In this document: one piece after another, positions 47,976 to 56,867 of the stretch | Layout: each line of letters starts with the position of its first letter | Position numbering within the stretch: position 1 is the first letter of the stretch | Assembly: GCF_000374365.1 (NCBI RefSeq) | Contig: NZ_KB894123.1 | Coordinates: 1 to 64,000, forward strand | Direction of reading: 5' to 3' | DNA from: Bacteroides gallinarum DSM 18171 = JCM 13658 | Lineage (GTDB): Bacteria > Bacteroidota > Bacteroidia > Bacteroidales > Bacteroidaceae | DNA length: 64,000 bases | Notes under the pieces: generated by a model | What the model was told of the DNA's origin: nothing | Seen by the model: the letters and a program-made list of their open reading frames with translations, nothing else | Databases searched by the model: none | Translations under genes and position numbers: made by a program

Positions 47976-49574
47976 TTATTGAACCTGAGGATTGGCGTTG
48001 ATTTCCCACAACGGGATAGGGAAGAACTCGTGCGTACCCTTCACAAAACCGCGGCTGCCTAATTGTTGCTCCAGTTTACCCCAACGGCGCAAGTCGTACC
48101 AGCGATAGCTTTCCAACGGGAATTCTATGATACGTTCGTGCTCTATCTGAGCCTGTACATCTGCCTGGGTGGTTCCGGACATGGCAGGCATGTCGCCGTG
48201 AATTCTTCTGATATCGTTGATGATAGGAATGGCCTGTTCGGGATGCCCCTGTTTGTTCAGTACCTCGGCCTTCATCAGTAATACGTTGACGTAACGCATC
48301 AAAGGGATGTTGAAGCCGCATCTCGTTTTAAGCTCTTTCTTTGTGGCGGGAGTGAAGCGGCGGAAAGCCGGGCGGTCAATCAACTGGGCGCCGGGTGCGG
48401 GTTCCTTTAACGCATCGCCGTCCTCGTCCTTAATGTTATTGCCTTCTTCATCTTTGGGATAAACGTATTTGTCGGCAAACCAGTAGCTGTATTCCTGTCC
48501 TATCACCAGTTCTTCCCCTTCTGTGAAATATTCGTCGAGGAAATATACGGTATTGTATAGGCGCTGGTCGTAGCGTCCTGCTGTTCCGCCGGGTCTTACC
48601 CTGCCTTCCTTCTTGAATTCGTTCATCAGGAAGTCATTGGGCAGAATTTCATCCCAGCCGCCCAACTGCTTGCTTGCGATGAACTGGTGGACGTAAGAGT
48701 AGTATCTGGCGCCATTGTCTGTATTCGAGCTATATTGCAGTTCGAAAACGGACTCTTTGCAGTTTTTATTCTTGCCGTTGAACATATCGACCAGGTCATC
48801 GCCGCTTACCAGTTCGTAACCCTTTACCTCGTTCAGTGCATCCAGCGCATTGCTCAGGAAAGTCGCTTCTTGCTCGGGTTCTTCGTATGCGCGTGTCAGG
48901 TAAGCGAAGCCCAAGTAGGCGTTGGCTGCTCCGGATGTGGCACGCCCTGCCTCTGTGCTGGGGCGTTCTGCCGGAAGGGCTGTCCCTAATTTAAGTTCGT
49001 CGATGATGAAATCCCAGCAGGTTGCACGGTCAGACAGCGGAAGATTCAATTCTGCTTGGTCGTTGATGTATTTGTCGCGTATGATAATCTTTTCCCAGTT
49101 CAGCACCAACATCATATGGAGGTAGCCTCTCATAAAGTGGGCTTCGGCTATCAGCTCGTTCCGTTTGTTGGTAGTAATGCCGGTTTCGGGTATCTGGGGA
49201 ACAAACTCCAGTACCTGGTTGGCAAAGTTGATTCCGCGATAAAGGTCTTGGTAGTAATAAGAGAATTGCGTATTACCGTTAGTATAAGTGAATTTATAGA
49301 TGTCCGTCCAGGTCTGGTAGTTGATAGCGTCATTTCCCATGGTGTACAAATCCGTACGGAAAGCCTCTACCGGCCATCTGACTTCACTGGTGGCATAAGC
49401 GTCGCCGTGGTAAAGCTGTGCGTAGACCGATGCCATGGTAGCTTCGGCGTCTTCCTGGTCTCTCCAGAAGTTATCGGTGGTCAATTCGTCGGGAGAGGAT
49501 ACTGTTAGAAAGTCATCGCAGGAGGCGAAAGACATTGTGAGGCATAGACTTGCCAAATATATAAGCTTTTTCAT
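47976..49574 (-). CDS. SusD/RagB family outer-membrane nutrient-binding lipoprotein
   Basis: This 532-residue lipoprotein (signal MKKLIYLASLCLTMSFASC, Cys19) captures glycans at the cell surface and pairs with SusC. The N-terminal TPR-like region holds FWRDQEDAEATMASVYAQL near 42 and AEAHFMRGYLHMMLVLNW near 142. The C-terminal SusD domain ends with EFPLESYRWYDLRRWGKLEQ near 490 (split motif). It starts 29 bases after susC. Substrate is probably a galactose/glucose-containing glycan judging by the neighbours. Confidence 0.93.
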   Translation of the reverse strand: MKKLIYLASLCLTMSFASCDDFLTVSSPDELTTDNFWRDQEDAEATMASVYAQLYHGDAYATSEVRWPVEAFRTDLYTMGNDAINYQTWTDIYKFTYTNGNTQFSYYYQDLYRGINFANQVLEFVPQIPETGITTNKRNELIAEAHFMRGYLHMMLVLNWEKIIIRDKYINDQAELNLPLSDRATCWDFIIDELKLGTALPAERPSTEAGRATSGAANAYLGFAYLTRAYEEPEQEATFLSNALDALNEVKGYELVSGDDLVDMFNGKNKNCKESVFELQYSSNTDNGARYYSYVHQFIASKQLGGWDEILPNDFLMNEFKKEGRVRPGGTAGRYDQRLYNTVYFLDEYFTEGEELVIGQEYSYWFADKYVYPKDEEGNNIKDEDGDALKEPAPGAQLIDRPAFRRFTPATKKELKTRCGFNIPLMRYVNVLLMKAEVLNKQGHPEQAIPIINDIRRIHGDMPAMSGTTQADVQAQIEHERIIEFPLESYRWYDLRRWGKLEQQLGSRGFVKGTHEFFPIPLWEINANPQVQ

Positions 49575-49603
49575 ATTCTTATGTATATATCTGTTTGTAA
49601 TGG

Positions 49604-52600
49604 TTAGAATGTAAGTTGCGCGCCTACCGTATATGAGCGGGTAAACGGATAGATATGTCTGTCGATACCGGAGTTGACGGGACTGCTGGTAGAGAATTCC
49701 GGGTCGATGCCGTCATATCCCGTAATGGTAAACAGGTTATCGCCGCTGATATAGAAACGGAGCTTTTCGATGTGCGCTTTCTTCAGCAAGGAAGCGGGCA
49801 GGGAATAACCTATCTGTGCCTGGCGCAGACGGACGAAGTTGCCGTTCTCCAGGAAGCGCTCGGATTCGCGGGAGTTACCGTTGGGGTCGTTATAGACGGC
49901 GCGCGGGATGTCCGTACCGGCATTGTTCGGAGTCCAGGCATCGGCTACGCTGCTTAACATATTGGTAGGGGCGCTCATTGACTGGTAGAAGTATTTGTTG
50001 CCGTTGTAAATCTTATGTCCCCACGCACTGCCCAGGCTCAATGAAAGGTCGAAGCCCTTATAAGCTGCGGAGAAGTTGAGGTTCGCTTCTACCTTGGGAA
50101 TACCTGTACCGCAGTATTCCTTGTCTTCTTCGTCGATAGTGCCGTCGCCGTTCGAGTCTACGAAACGGATATCGCCGGCTTTGGCATTGGGCAGCAGGCG
50201 TTCGCCGTCTTTATTGACATATTCGGCAGCTTCCTGGTCGCTTTGGAAAATACCGTTTGTACGGTACAGGTAGAAACCGCTGATAGGCTTGCCTTCCTTG
50301 GCATAGGCAGGGACATGGTCGGTGTCGTACAGCAAGCCTGTGGCGGGCAGTGCCTGGCCTTTGTCGGCCAATTCTACCACTTCGTTCTTGGTAGTGGCAA
50401 AGTTGAAGCCTATGTTGTATTCAAAATCCTTTACCTTATCGCTCCAGTTCAGTTCCAGCTCCACACCCGTATTGCGTATCTTGCCTACGTTCAATATCGG
50501 ATTCTCGTAACCTGCGGAGGGAGACAGGCGTTTGGTAATCAGGAGGTCTTCTGTCTGGTTGATATAGTAGTTGATGCTACCCGTCAGCTTGTTATTGAAC
50601 ATGCCGAGGTCGAAGCCGATGTTCTTCGTATCGGTAGTTTCCCATTTCAGGTCGTTTCTTTCGATATTCCAGGATGCGGAACCCGGCCAGGCGTTTCCAC
50701 CTTGTACGTAGCCGCCTTCGTGACGGTTGTAAGAGGTTATGAGCGCTTGGAAGTCGTAGTATCCTAAAGCGTTCTCGTTACCCAGGCGTCCCCAACTGGC
50801 ACGGAATTTCAGGTTGTTGAGGAAGATGTCTTTCGGGAAGAAAGCTTCTTCGCTGATTCTCCAACCCAGGGCTACGGACGGGAAACAACCCCAGCGGTTA
50901 TTGGAACCGAACTTGGAAGAACCGTCGTAGCGCATGGTGGCCTGGACAAGATAGCGGTTGTTGTAATTGTAGTTGACACGACCGAAGAAAGAAGCGCGGT
51001 TGTACTTATAGTTATAGCCGTCGCCTGCAAACGTGCCGCCTACACCTGCGTTGATAGTGCTGAAACTCGGGTCGAGGAAGCCGGCGGGCTCTTCGCGGTT
51101 AGCCAGGTTACCGTTTTGGTCTACATAGTATTTGGTCGTTTTACCGGTTACGTTTACACCGTTTTCGGTATATTTGGTGGAAGTAATAGAAGAACCTGCC
51201 ATTACATTCAGGCTGTGCTTGCCGAACTCTTTATTGAAAGTCAGTACATTATCTATAACCTGCTCTTCCCAATAGTAGGTGTCTTCCTGTTGGTAGGGGT
51301 AGTTGTAGGGATTTTGTCCGTTGGATATATAGTCGGGGTAGTGCAGGGCATAGCGGTAGTGTACGCCGCGGTAGGCGTAGCTGCTCTTGAAGTTGAGCCA
51401 GGGAGCCAGTTTTATACCTAAAGAGACGTTGGCTGTGGTATAGAACTTCTTGGTAGCCGCGTTGCGGAAAGTATGGTCTGCCATAACGTTGTTGTTGGCT
51501 GGCAGTTGGTGGGTGGATGCCAGGCCGAAACCGTATTTCTCCGTTTCGTCATAAACAGGAAGTAGCGGAGAAGAGGCATACATCTCTTTCAGGCTATATT
51601 GCGGCTGCTTGCTTTTGGTATAACGGAAGCCCAGGTTGGCATCGATGTCGAAAATGTATCTGCTCATGTGCATTTTCATGCGGGCGTTGTCCTGGCGATA
51701 GCTGTTGCCCAGGAAAATACCTTTGTCGTCCGCGTGGTTGTAGGATAGGGAATATTGGGCTGTTTCTCCGCCGCCGCGTACGCTGAACATGTAGTTCTGC
51801 GAAAGGCCGTTGCGCAACATCAAGTCTTGCCAGTCGGTGTCTACGCCCGTATTGGAAGTAACGTATGCGGGAATCGCTTCCGCATCGTCGGGGTACTGGG
51901 CGTTGTAGTTCTCGAACATGGTTTTAATGGTGCTCTTGTACTGTTCTGCATTGGTCATTTCCAGCTTATTGGCAACTTGTGTCACGCTTAGATAGGTGTT
52001 GAAGTCGATATGCGTTTCGCCTTTCTTTCCGTTCTTGGTCGTGATGATGATAACTCCGTTGGCGGCTACCGAACCGTAGATTGCGGCGGCGGCTCCGTCT
52101 TTCAGGACTTCCATGGACTGGATGTCTTGCGGATTGACGTTGTCGATGTCGCCGGGGAAGCCGTCGATGATGTAAAGGGGCTCGTTGCTGCCGAATGATT
52201 TCACACCGCGGATTTTTACGGAAACGCCGGCGCCGGCATTACCGCCCGCCTTCATGATGTTTACACCGGCAATCTTGCCTTGAAGGGCTTCTGCGGGGTT
52301 GGTTGTGGCGCGTCTGGTCAATTCTTCCGTATCCACCGAGGAAATGGCTCCGGTCATGTCGCTTTTCTTCATGGTTCCATAGCCGATAACGACTACTTCG
52401 TCCAGCATTTCGTTGTCTTCTTTTAAAACGACTTTCAGTGTCTTACGGCCGTTGAGCGGAATTTCCTGTGTCGTATAGCCTACATAGGAGATTACGATTG
52501 TCGCGTTGGGTGATACGGCCAGTGAGAAGTTGCCGTCGAGGTCGGTGATAAGGCCGTTGGTGGTTCCTTTTTCCAATACGCTGGCTCCGATGATTGTCTC

Positions 52601-52726
52601 GCCGGATGTATCGGTTACCGTACCCGTCAACTGGATGCTTTGTGCCCATGTACATACAGGTAGCATAAAAGCAAAGAAAAGAAGCAGTTGGATTGTTCTT
52701 TCTTTGAAAGCATTACTTTTACTCAT
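49604..52726 (-). CDS. SusC/RagA family TonB-dependent outer-membrane transporter
   Basis: This 1040-residue porin imports glycans with energy from TonB. A signal peptide (residues 1-28) is followed by a CarboxypepD-like domain (about 30-110), then a TonB box and plug DEVVVIGYGTMKKSDMTGAI near 110 (split motif) and a 22-strand barrel ending in AQLTF with the terminal Phe. It is upstream of susD in one operon. A weak -7-like TAATTTAG lies at 52772-52779 on the same strand. Confidence 0.95.
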   Translation of the reverse strand: MSKSNAFKERTIQLLLFFAFMLPVCTWAQSIQLTGTVTDTSGETIIGASVLEKGTTNGLITDLDGNFSLAVSPNATIVISYVGYTTQEIPLNGRKTLKVVLKEDNEMLDEVVVIGYGTMKKSDMTGAISSVDTEELTRRATTNPAEALQGKIAGVNIMKAGGNAGAGVSVKIRGVKSFGSNEPLYIIDGFPGDIDNVNPQDIQSMEVLKDGAAAAIYGSVAANGVIIITTKNGKKGETHIDFNTYLSVTQVANKLEMTNAEQYKSTIKTMFENYNAQYPDDAEAIPAYVTSNTGVDTDWQDLMLRNGLSQNYMFSVRGGGETAQYSLSYNHADDKGIFLGNSYRQDNARMKMHMSRYIFDIDANLGFRYTKSKQPQYSLKEMYASSPLLPVYDETEKYGFGLASTHQLPANNNVMADHTFRNAATKKFYTTANVSLGIKLAPWLNFKSSYAYRGVHYRYALHYPDYISNGQNPYNYPYQQEDTYYWEEQVIDNVLTFNKEFGKHSLNVMAGSSITSTKYTENGVNVTGKTTKYYVDQNGNLANREEPAGFLDPSFSTINAGVGGTFAGDGYNYKYNRASFFGRVNYNYNNRYLVQATMRYDGSSKFGSNNRWGCFPSVALGWRISEEAFFPKDIFLNNLKFRASWGRLGNENALGYYDFQALITSYNRHEGGYVQGGNAWPGSASWNIERNDLKWETTDTKNIGFDLGMFNNKLTGSINYYINQTEDLLITKRLSPSAGYENPILNVGKIRNTGVELELNWSDKVKDFEYNIGFNFATTKNEVVELADKGQALPATGLLYDTDHVPAYAKEGKPISGFYLYRTNGIFQSDQEAAEYVNKDGERLLPNAKAGDIRFVDSNGDGTIDEEDKEYCGTGIPKVEANLNFSAAYKGFDLSLSLGSAWGHKIYNGNKYFYQSMSAPTNMLSSVADAWTPNNAGTDIPRAVYNDPNGNSRESERFLENGNFVRLRQAQIGYSLPASLLKKAHIEKLRFYISGDNLFTITGYDGIDPEFSTSSPVNSGIDRHIYPFTRSYTVGAQLTF

Positions 52727-53154
52727 TTGAATAAGTTTTTTAAGGTTAATATTTTTTTGTTTTTCACACCGCTAAATTAAACGATATTAATAAGGATTGC
52801 TAATAAAGCTTATCTACACACACCCTACAAATAGAGTGTTTTTACTCTTTTGTAATCTACACGGTTGTTTTTAAGTCGTTGATATATAGTGTTCTATTTG
52901 TGTGTTACTATCTACAGGATAGAATATCCTGCCGCGTAGTATATTTTAAGGATGCAGGAGGCGGGGAATATCCCACGGTTATGTAAAGCTCAATCCGTTA
53001 GACAGCCGTTATCTGTTCGTTAGACAGTTGTTTAACGAACGGGCAACAACTGTCTAACGAACAGATAACGGCTGTCTGACGAATTAAATGCGGTAAGCCG
53101 GGGCGGTAATGGATAGAGCCTTCCTTCTTATTATTCCTACGAAAAAGGATAATC
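52727..53154. other. Gap between the TPR-HTH gene and susC
   Basis: The 428 bases contain the susC leader, a possible weak promoter (52772-52779) and a 32-bp perfect inverted repeat (53001-53076). No gene was found. Confidence 0.6.
53001..53076. repeat. 32-bp perfect inverted repeat upstream of susC
   Basis: Arms 53001-53032 and 53045-53076 are exact complements around a 12-base loop, and pair further outward with two G-T type mismatches. Each arm also contains internal repeats of CGTTAGACAG/CTGTCTAACG. It has no T-run on either strand and lies about 275 bases upstream of susC. Confidence 0.85.
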
Positions 53155-54774
53155 TTATATATTCTGCAAGTAGTCCGTCAGCTCTTCTTCGGCAGATAGG
53201 TTCAGGGACTTGCGCAGGCGGTAGCGGTTCATGTTGACGCTCTTGGGGGTAGTGCCTGTCAGCATGGCTATTTCTTTGGTGGAGAGGTTGACTCTTAACA
53301 GGGTGGCGAGGTATTTCTCGCCTTGTGTCAGTTTAGGGTGCAGGGTAATGAGCTTTTGCAGGAATTCGTTGTTTTTGTCCTCGATATTGGTTAGTAGGGG
53401 CGTGTTGGCTTTATCTCCGTTTTGATATTGTTTGATAAACGAATTGATTTTCTTAAGGTGCGGAACGATTGCCTGGGAGTCTATTTTATATCCTTCTTTT
53501 ATCATTTCGCGTATTTTGTCCAGCAGTTCATTACGGCTTTTCAGGAATACGGCAAAACTGGTAGCTTCCTGTTGGCTTGCTTGCAGGGCATTCTGCACGT
53601 TTTGCAGCTCCAGCTCCTGTTGGTGCAGTTTCAGCTCGGAAATCTTCTGTTCGGATAGTTGAAGCTGGTAGCAGGCTTCTACTAATTGGAGATTTTTTTT
53701 GCGTTTATACCATTTGTATAGAAAGATGCAGGAGGCTATGCCCAGGGTGAATATGCAGCTCAAAAGCCATAGGTTTCGTTTCAGGAGTTCTATCTTATAG
53801 GTTTGCTCCTGCATCTCGGTAGCATATTTTTGGTCTTGGTATCTTTTGTAGGAGATTTCCTGCTCGATGTTGCGCAGTTTGTTGCTGCTTTGGAGCTCCT
53901 TGCTCAAAGCGTACATCTGGTTCAGGTATTTGAAGGCTTGTTCATAGTTGCCAATAGCGGCGTATACCCAGGATGAGTATTCGTAATTGTCGCAAATCAG
54001 TTCGCGCGCACCGATGTTATGGGCGTATTCGTAGGCTTTTTGCAGGGCTTCCAAGGCTTCGGGGTATTGCTCTCCGAAGTAGTATTGCTTGCCCATATTG
54101 TTATAATTCTCGCCTAAAGACCATTGGGAATCCAGGTTTTTGTTGATAGTAATGGCTTCGTGTATGAGTTTCAGTTTTTCATCGGTATTCCCTTGATACA
54201 GGCATAGGTTGCTCAGGTTGGTGGCGATGCCTTTTAAGTTGCGTTGGGCGCGGTTTATTACTAACGCACGCTGAAAGAATCCTTCGGCAATCAGAAATTC
54301 GTTGAGGAGGTAATGCATCACGCCGCGTTCGTTATAACATTCGGCAATGGAGGTTGAGTCTCCCAGCACCTTGAAAATGGAGGTGGCTTTGTCATTTAGT
54401 TCAATCGCTTTGTTGTAGTCGCCCAATTTGCCGTATACGCGTCCCATGAGGGAGTAGAGTTGTGCATTCTGCGGTTTGTCCGAGGGCTTGATGTATTTCT
54501 CCGCATCGTATAGGTTCTTGATACTCATATCGAAGTTGCCCAATAGCTGTTCTGCCTGGCTTTGGAGCAACATGGCTTGTGCACGCAGCTCGTTGGGCTG
54601 GTTCTCCGGGAATAGGATTGCTGCCTGCTTTGCATAGTACGAAGCTTGCTTGGGAGTGCTGAAAAGTGTTTTCTGGGCTTGTTCAATCATTTTCTGCGCT
54701 TTTTCCAAGTCTTGCGCTTGTAGCAGGATGTTGGGCAAAAAGCAGGTAAGGAAAAAGATATAGTGATTTTTCAT
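53155..54774 (-). CDS. TPR-containing membrane transcription regulator with C-terminal HTH
   Basis: This 539-residue protein starts with a signal-like segment (NHYIFFLTCFLPNILLQAQ). About six to eight TPRs follow (50-310), then a membrane helix (LWLLSCIFTLGIASCIFLY, about 333-351), a coiled coil (360-420) and a LuxR-like HTH (about 482-535, LSTKEIAMLTGTTPKSVN). Such proteins sense outside signals and act on nearby sus genes. It lies upstream of susC on the same strand. A -7 element TAAATTTG is at 54792-54799. Signal and target are unknown. Confidence 0.85.
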   Translation of the reverse strand: MKNHYIFFLTCFLPNILLQAQDLEKAQKMIEQAQKTLFSTPKQASYYAKQAAILFPENQPNELRAQAMLLQSQAEQLLGNFDMSIKNLYDAEKYIKPSDKPQNAQLYSLMGRVYGKLGDYNKAIELNDKATSIFKVLGDSTSIAECYNERGVMHYLLNEFLIAEGFFQRALVINRAQRNLKGIATNLSNLCLYQGNTDEKLKLIHEAITINKNLDSQWSLGENYNNMGKQYYFGEQYPEALEALQKAYEYAHNIGARELICDNYEYSSWVYAAIGNYEQAFKYLNQMYALSKELQSSNKLRNIEQEISYKRYQDQKYATEMQEQTYKIELLKRNLWLLSCIFTLGIASCIFLYKWYKRKKNLQLVEACYQLQLSEQKISELKLHQQELELQNVQNALQASQQEATSFAVFLKSRNELLDKIREMIKEGYKIDSQAIVPHLKKINSFIKQYQNGDKANTPLLTNIEDKNNEFLQKLITLHPKLTQGEKYLATLLRVNLSTKEIAMLTGTTPKSVNMNRYRLRKSLNLSAEEELTDYLQNI

Positions 54775-54791
54775 AAGGGTTCTTCTTTTTG

Positions 54792-54799
54792 CAAATTTA
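54792..54799 (-). promoter_or_regulatory. -7 element of the TPR-HTH gene
   Basis: TAAATTTG on the minus strand is a perfect TAnnTTTG element, 17 bases before the start at 54774. No -33 TTTG at normal spacing was found. Confidence 0.4.
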
Positions 54800-54840
54800 A
54801 TTATTTTTGTTTAAACGCCTCGTTTACTTATGAAAAGATT

Positions 54841-54848
54841 TATCTTTG
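54841..54848 (+). promoter_or_regulatory. -7 element of rnhB
   Basis: TATCTTTG fits TAnnTTTG and lies 21 bases before ATG 54870. Confidence 0.45.
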
Positions 54849-54869
54849 TGTGCTCTAATGTAGTGATGT

Positions 54870-55475
54870 ATGCTGTTACCTTACTTATATGAAGATTTGA
54901 TAGAAGCCGGTTGCGACGAGGCCGGGCGCGGTTGCCTTGCCGGTGCTGTGTATGCCGCCGCCGTTATCTTGCCTAAGGATTTTAAGAATGAGTTGCTCAA
55001 CGATTCCAAGCAACTGAGCGAGAAGCAGCGGTATGCCCTGCGCGAAGTTATCGAGAGGGAGGCGTTGGCATGGGCGGTAGGCGTTGTCTCGCCGGAGGAA
55101 ATCGACAGGATAAATATCCTGAATGCTTCTTTTCTCGCCATGCACCGTGCTATCGACCGGTTGGAGCTGTGTCCGCAGCATTTGCTTATCGACGGTAACC
55201 GTTTCAGGAAATACCGGGATATCCCGCATACCACCGTGGTGAAGGGCGACGGCAAGTATCTTTCCATTGCAGCGGCTTCCATTCTTGCCAAGACTTATCG
55301 GGATGATTATATGAACCGGCTGCACGAGGAATTTCCTTATTACGGCTGGAACCGTAATAAGGGGTATCCCACGAAGGAGCACCGCGCCGCTATCGCCGAA
55401 CGGGGAACCACTCCTTATCATCGCATGACTTTCAATTTATTGGGGGACGGGCAACTGGAGCTGCCTTTCTCGTAG
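54870..55475 (+). CDS. rnhB: Ribonuclease HII
   Basis: This 201-residue enzyme cuts RNA in RNA-DNA hybrids and single ribonucleotides in DNA. The catalytic acids are in [20 protein letters not shown] near residues 13-15 (Asp-Glu) and in HLLIDGNRF near 107, and the family motif [19 protein letters not shown] is near 125. It is the second RNase H gene in this window. The 3' end carries a 23-base tandem duplication shared with the convergent XRE gene. Confidence 0.95.
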   Translation: MLLPYLYEDLIEAGCDEAGRGCLAGAVYAAAVILPKDFKNELLNDSKQLSEKQRYALREVIEREALAWAVGVVSPEEIDRINILNASFLAMHRAIDRLELCPQHLLIDGNRFRKYRDIPHTTVVKGDGKYLSIAAASILAKTYRDDYMNRLHEEFPYYGWNRNKGYPTKEHRAAIAERGTTPYHRMTFNLLGDGQLELPFS

Positions 55476-55511
55476 TTGCTGTTCTAACTTTCTCATAGCT
55501 GCTGTTCTAAC
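55466..55511. repeat. Tandem 23-base duplication at the rnhB/xre 3' ends
   Basis: Two copies (55466-55488 and 55489-55511) of a TTTCTCRTAG-YTGCTGTTCTAAC unit differ at two positions. The first carries the rnhB stop; the second encodes the last codons and stop of the XRE gene. Confidence 0.7.
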
Positions 55512-55852
55512 GTATCCAGGCGTTTGCACAGTAGGTCGATAGTCCTGCTGTGGGCTTTGATAAGTTCCCGGAGGTCGCTGTAATGCTCTGCGTCGCTGTT
55601 GCTCCGGTTGTTGTCGGAATTTGGGCTCATACTTTTGTTGATGCGGTTGAATAAGTCCGAGGTAGACATATTCAGGATTTTTGCAATCTTATCCAATCGT
55701 GTCAGCGTCAAGTCCGTTTCTCCGTATTCTATCTTACAGTATGCGCTCGTAGACAGGTTTAACTTTTCGCTCATTTGCTCTTGGGTCAGGTTCCTTTCCA
55801 AGCGCAGCATCTGTAGTTGTTGTCCTACTCTTTTCTTAATTTGTGTTTCCAT
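55493..55852 (-). CDS. XRE-family HTH regulator
   Basis: This 119-residue protein has a helix-turn-helix in residues 10-65 (RLERNLTQEQMSEKLNLSTSAY ... LTLTRLDKIAKIL; the two helices are TQEQMSEKL and STSAYCKIE). A Ser/Asn-rich linker and a C-terminal helix (RTIDLLCKRLDTLEQQL) may aid dimerisation. A -7 element TACATTTG lies at 55891-55898. It is divergent from the exported-protein operon and is a candidate regulator of it, but this is only proximity. Confidence 0.85.
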   Translation of the reverse strand: METQIKKRVGQQLQMLRLERNLTQEQMSEKLNLSTSAYCKIEYGETDLTLTRLDKIAKILNMSTSDLFNRINKSMSPNSDNNRSNSDAEHYSDLRELIKAHSRTIDLLCKRLDTLEQQL

Positions 55853-55890
55853 ACTGATAATGATTTGGAGGGTATTCCTTGTTTATTGGA

Positions 55891-55898
55891 CAAATGTA
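55891..55898 (-). promoter_or_regulatory. -7 element of the XRE gene
   Basis: TACATTTG on the minus strand is a perfect TAnnTTTG, 38 bases before the start. ATTG at 55919-55922 (minus strand) is a possible -33 with 20-base spacing. Confidence 0.45.
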
Positions 55899-55935
55899 AT
55901 AAATATAGTGGACATAACCAATGTTAAAACAAACT

Positions 55936-55943
55936 TATCTTTG
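55936..55943 (+). promoter_or_regulatory. -7 element of the exported-protein operon
   Basis: TATCTTTG is perfect. It implies a leader of about 200 bases before ATG 56144. Confidence 0.45.
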
Positions 55944-55968
55944 TGAACAAAGAAAAACACTTATAAAA

Positions 55969-56125
55969 GCCCGGTTAATACGGTGAGAATTACCGCCGGG
56001 CGGTTGGAAAACTGATGAAAGAACGCCTTTGGTTTTGTATGGGTTCCGTTGTAGAAGAAAGTCTGTCGGAGAGAGATTTACATATAATTATAAACCGTGG
56101 AACAGCGATTATCGGTTCTGTTCCA
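55969..56125 (+). promoter_or_regulatory. Structured 5' leader of the exported-protein operon
   Basis: The leader holds a nested hairpin (GCCCGG 55969-55974 with CCGGGC 55996-56001, and CGGT 55981-55984 with ACCG 55992-55995 inside). It also has an 8-bp perfect stem TGGAACAG (56098-56105) / CTGTTCCA (56118-56125) just 18 bases before the ATG. No T-runs follow. It could regulate translation or stability. Confidence 0.4.
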
Positions 56126-56143
56126 TATTAACACTTACAGGTT

Positions 56144-56845
56144 ATGAAAAAGTATTTATTTATTTTATTGGGACTATTTGTTTTTAGTACTACTACTGTG
56201 TATGCCCAGGAATTAACGGAGAAAGAAAAGGCAAGACAAGAAAAAGAGGCGAAAAAACAGGAAAAGGAGAACGCCAAGAAGGAAGCCAAATTGAAGAAAG
56301 CCGCTAAGAAGGATGCCAAGATTGCCAATCTGCGTGTGGAGTATGAGGAGTTTCTGGCAGAATGGAAACCGATTGAGGCGAATATCGGCATTGCGGAAGT
56401 GGATACCTTCTTCATACACACCAACGAGTTGTTTGCCCTGCTGTGCCAGGTAGAGGAGAATACCGGTTTCATAGAAATGGTTCCGGAACCTTATTTCGAC
56501 GAGGAAATGGGTGTGACCGATACGATTTGGAATGCCAAGAACAAGAAAACGAACGAGCCTATTGCCAAGAATGATGCTTTGAAGGTATATAGCATCGCCA
56601 CGCTGAACCTTACGGAAGCTGCTGCCCGCGGGGTGTCTCTGACGGCCGAGAGCGTCTCTGCACTGACTTCCCTGACTTCGGACCCGTTGAAGGCGCTGAC
56701 TATCGGGAAGAAGGTGAAGCAGGCTACGAAAGCCATTAAGATGTCGGTCAATGTGATTCCTCTGATTCAGCGCAACATTAAGGAGAATACGGAGAAACTG
56801 AAATATAAGAAGGCCAACGAAGGGCAGGAAGTCAAAGAGGAATAA
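56144..56845 (+). CDS. Exported charged protein, function unknown (operon gene 1)
   Basis: The 233-residue product has a signal peptide (MKKYLFILLGLFVFSTTTVYAQ). A Lys/Glu-rich coiled coil follows at about 24-65. The remainder, with EFLAEWKPIEANIGIAEVD near 70 and a Ser/Thr-rich helix region near 165-200, contains no domain I know. It is the first of eight consecutive plus-strand genes that all encode exported proteins. It should be periplasmic or outer-membrane attached. Confidence 0.75.
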   Translation: MKKYLFILLGLFVFSTTTVYAQELTEKEKARQEKEAKKQEKENAKKEAKLKKAAKKDAKIANLRVEYEEFLAEWKPIEANIGIAEVDTFFIHTNELFALLCQVEENTGFIEMVPEPYFDEEMGVTDTIWNAKNKKTNEPIAKNDALKVYSIATLNLTEAAARGVSLTAESVSALTSLTSDPLKALTIGKKVKQATKAIKMSVNVIPLIQRNIKENTEKLKYKKANEGQEVKEE

Positions 56846-56867
56846 GAGCATAAAGTGAAAGAGCATT

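Noticed and set aside
53001-53076. Second invertible element
   Set aside because: The inner segment is only 12 bases and holds no promoter, so a hairpin or operator is more likely.
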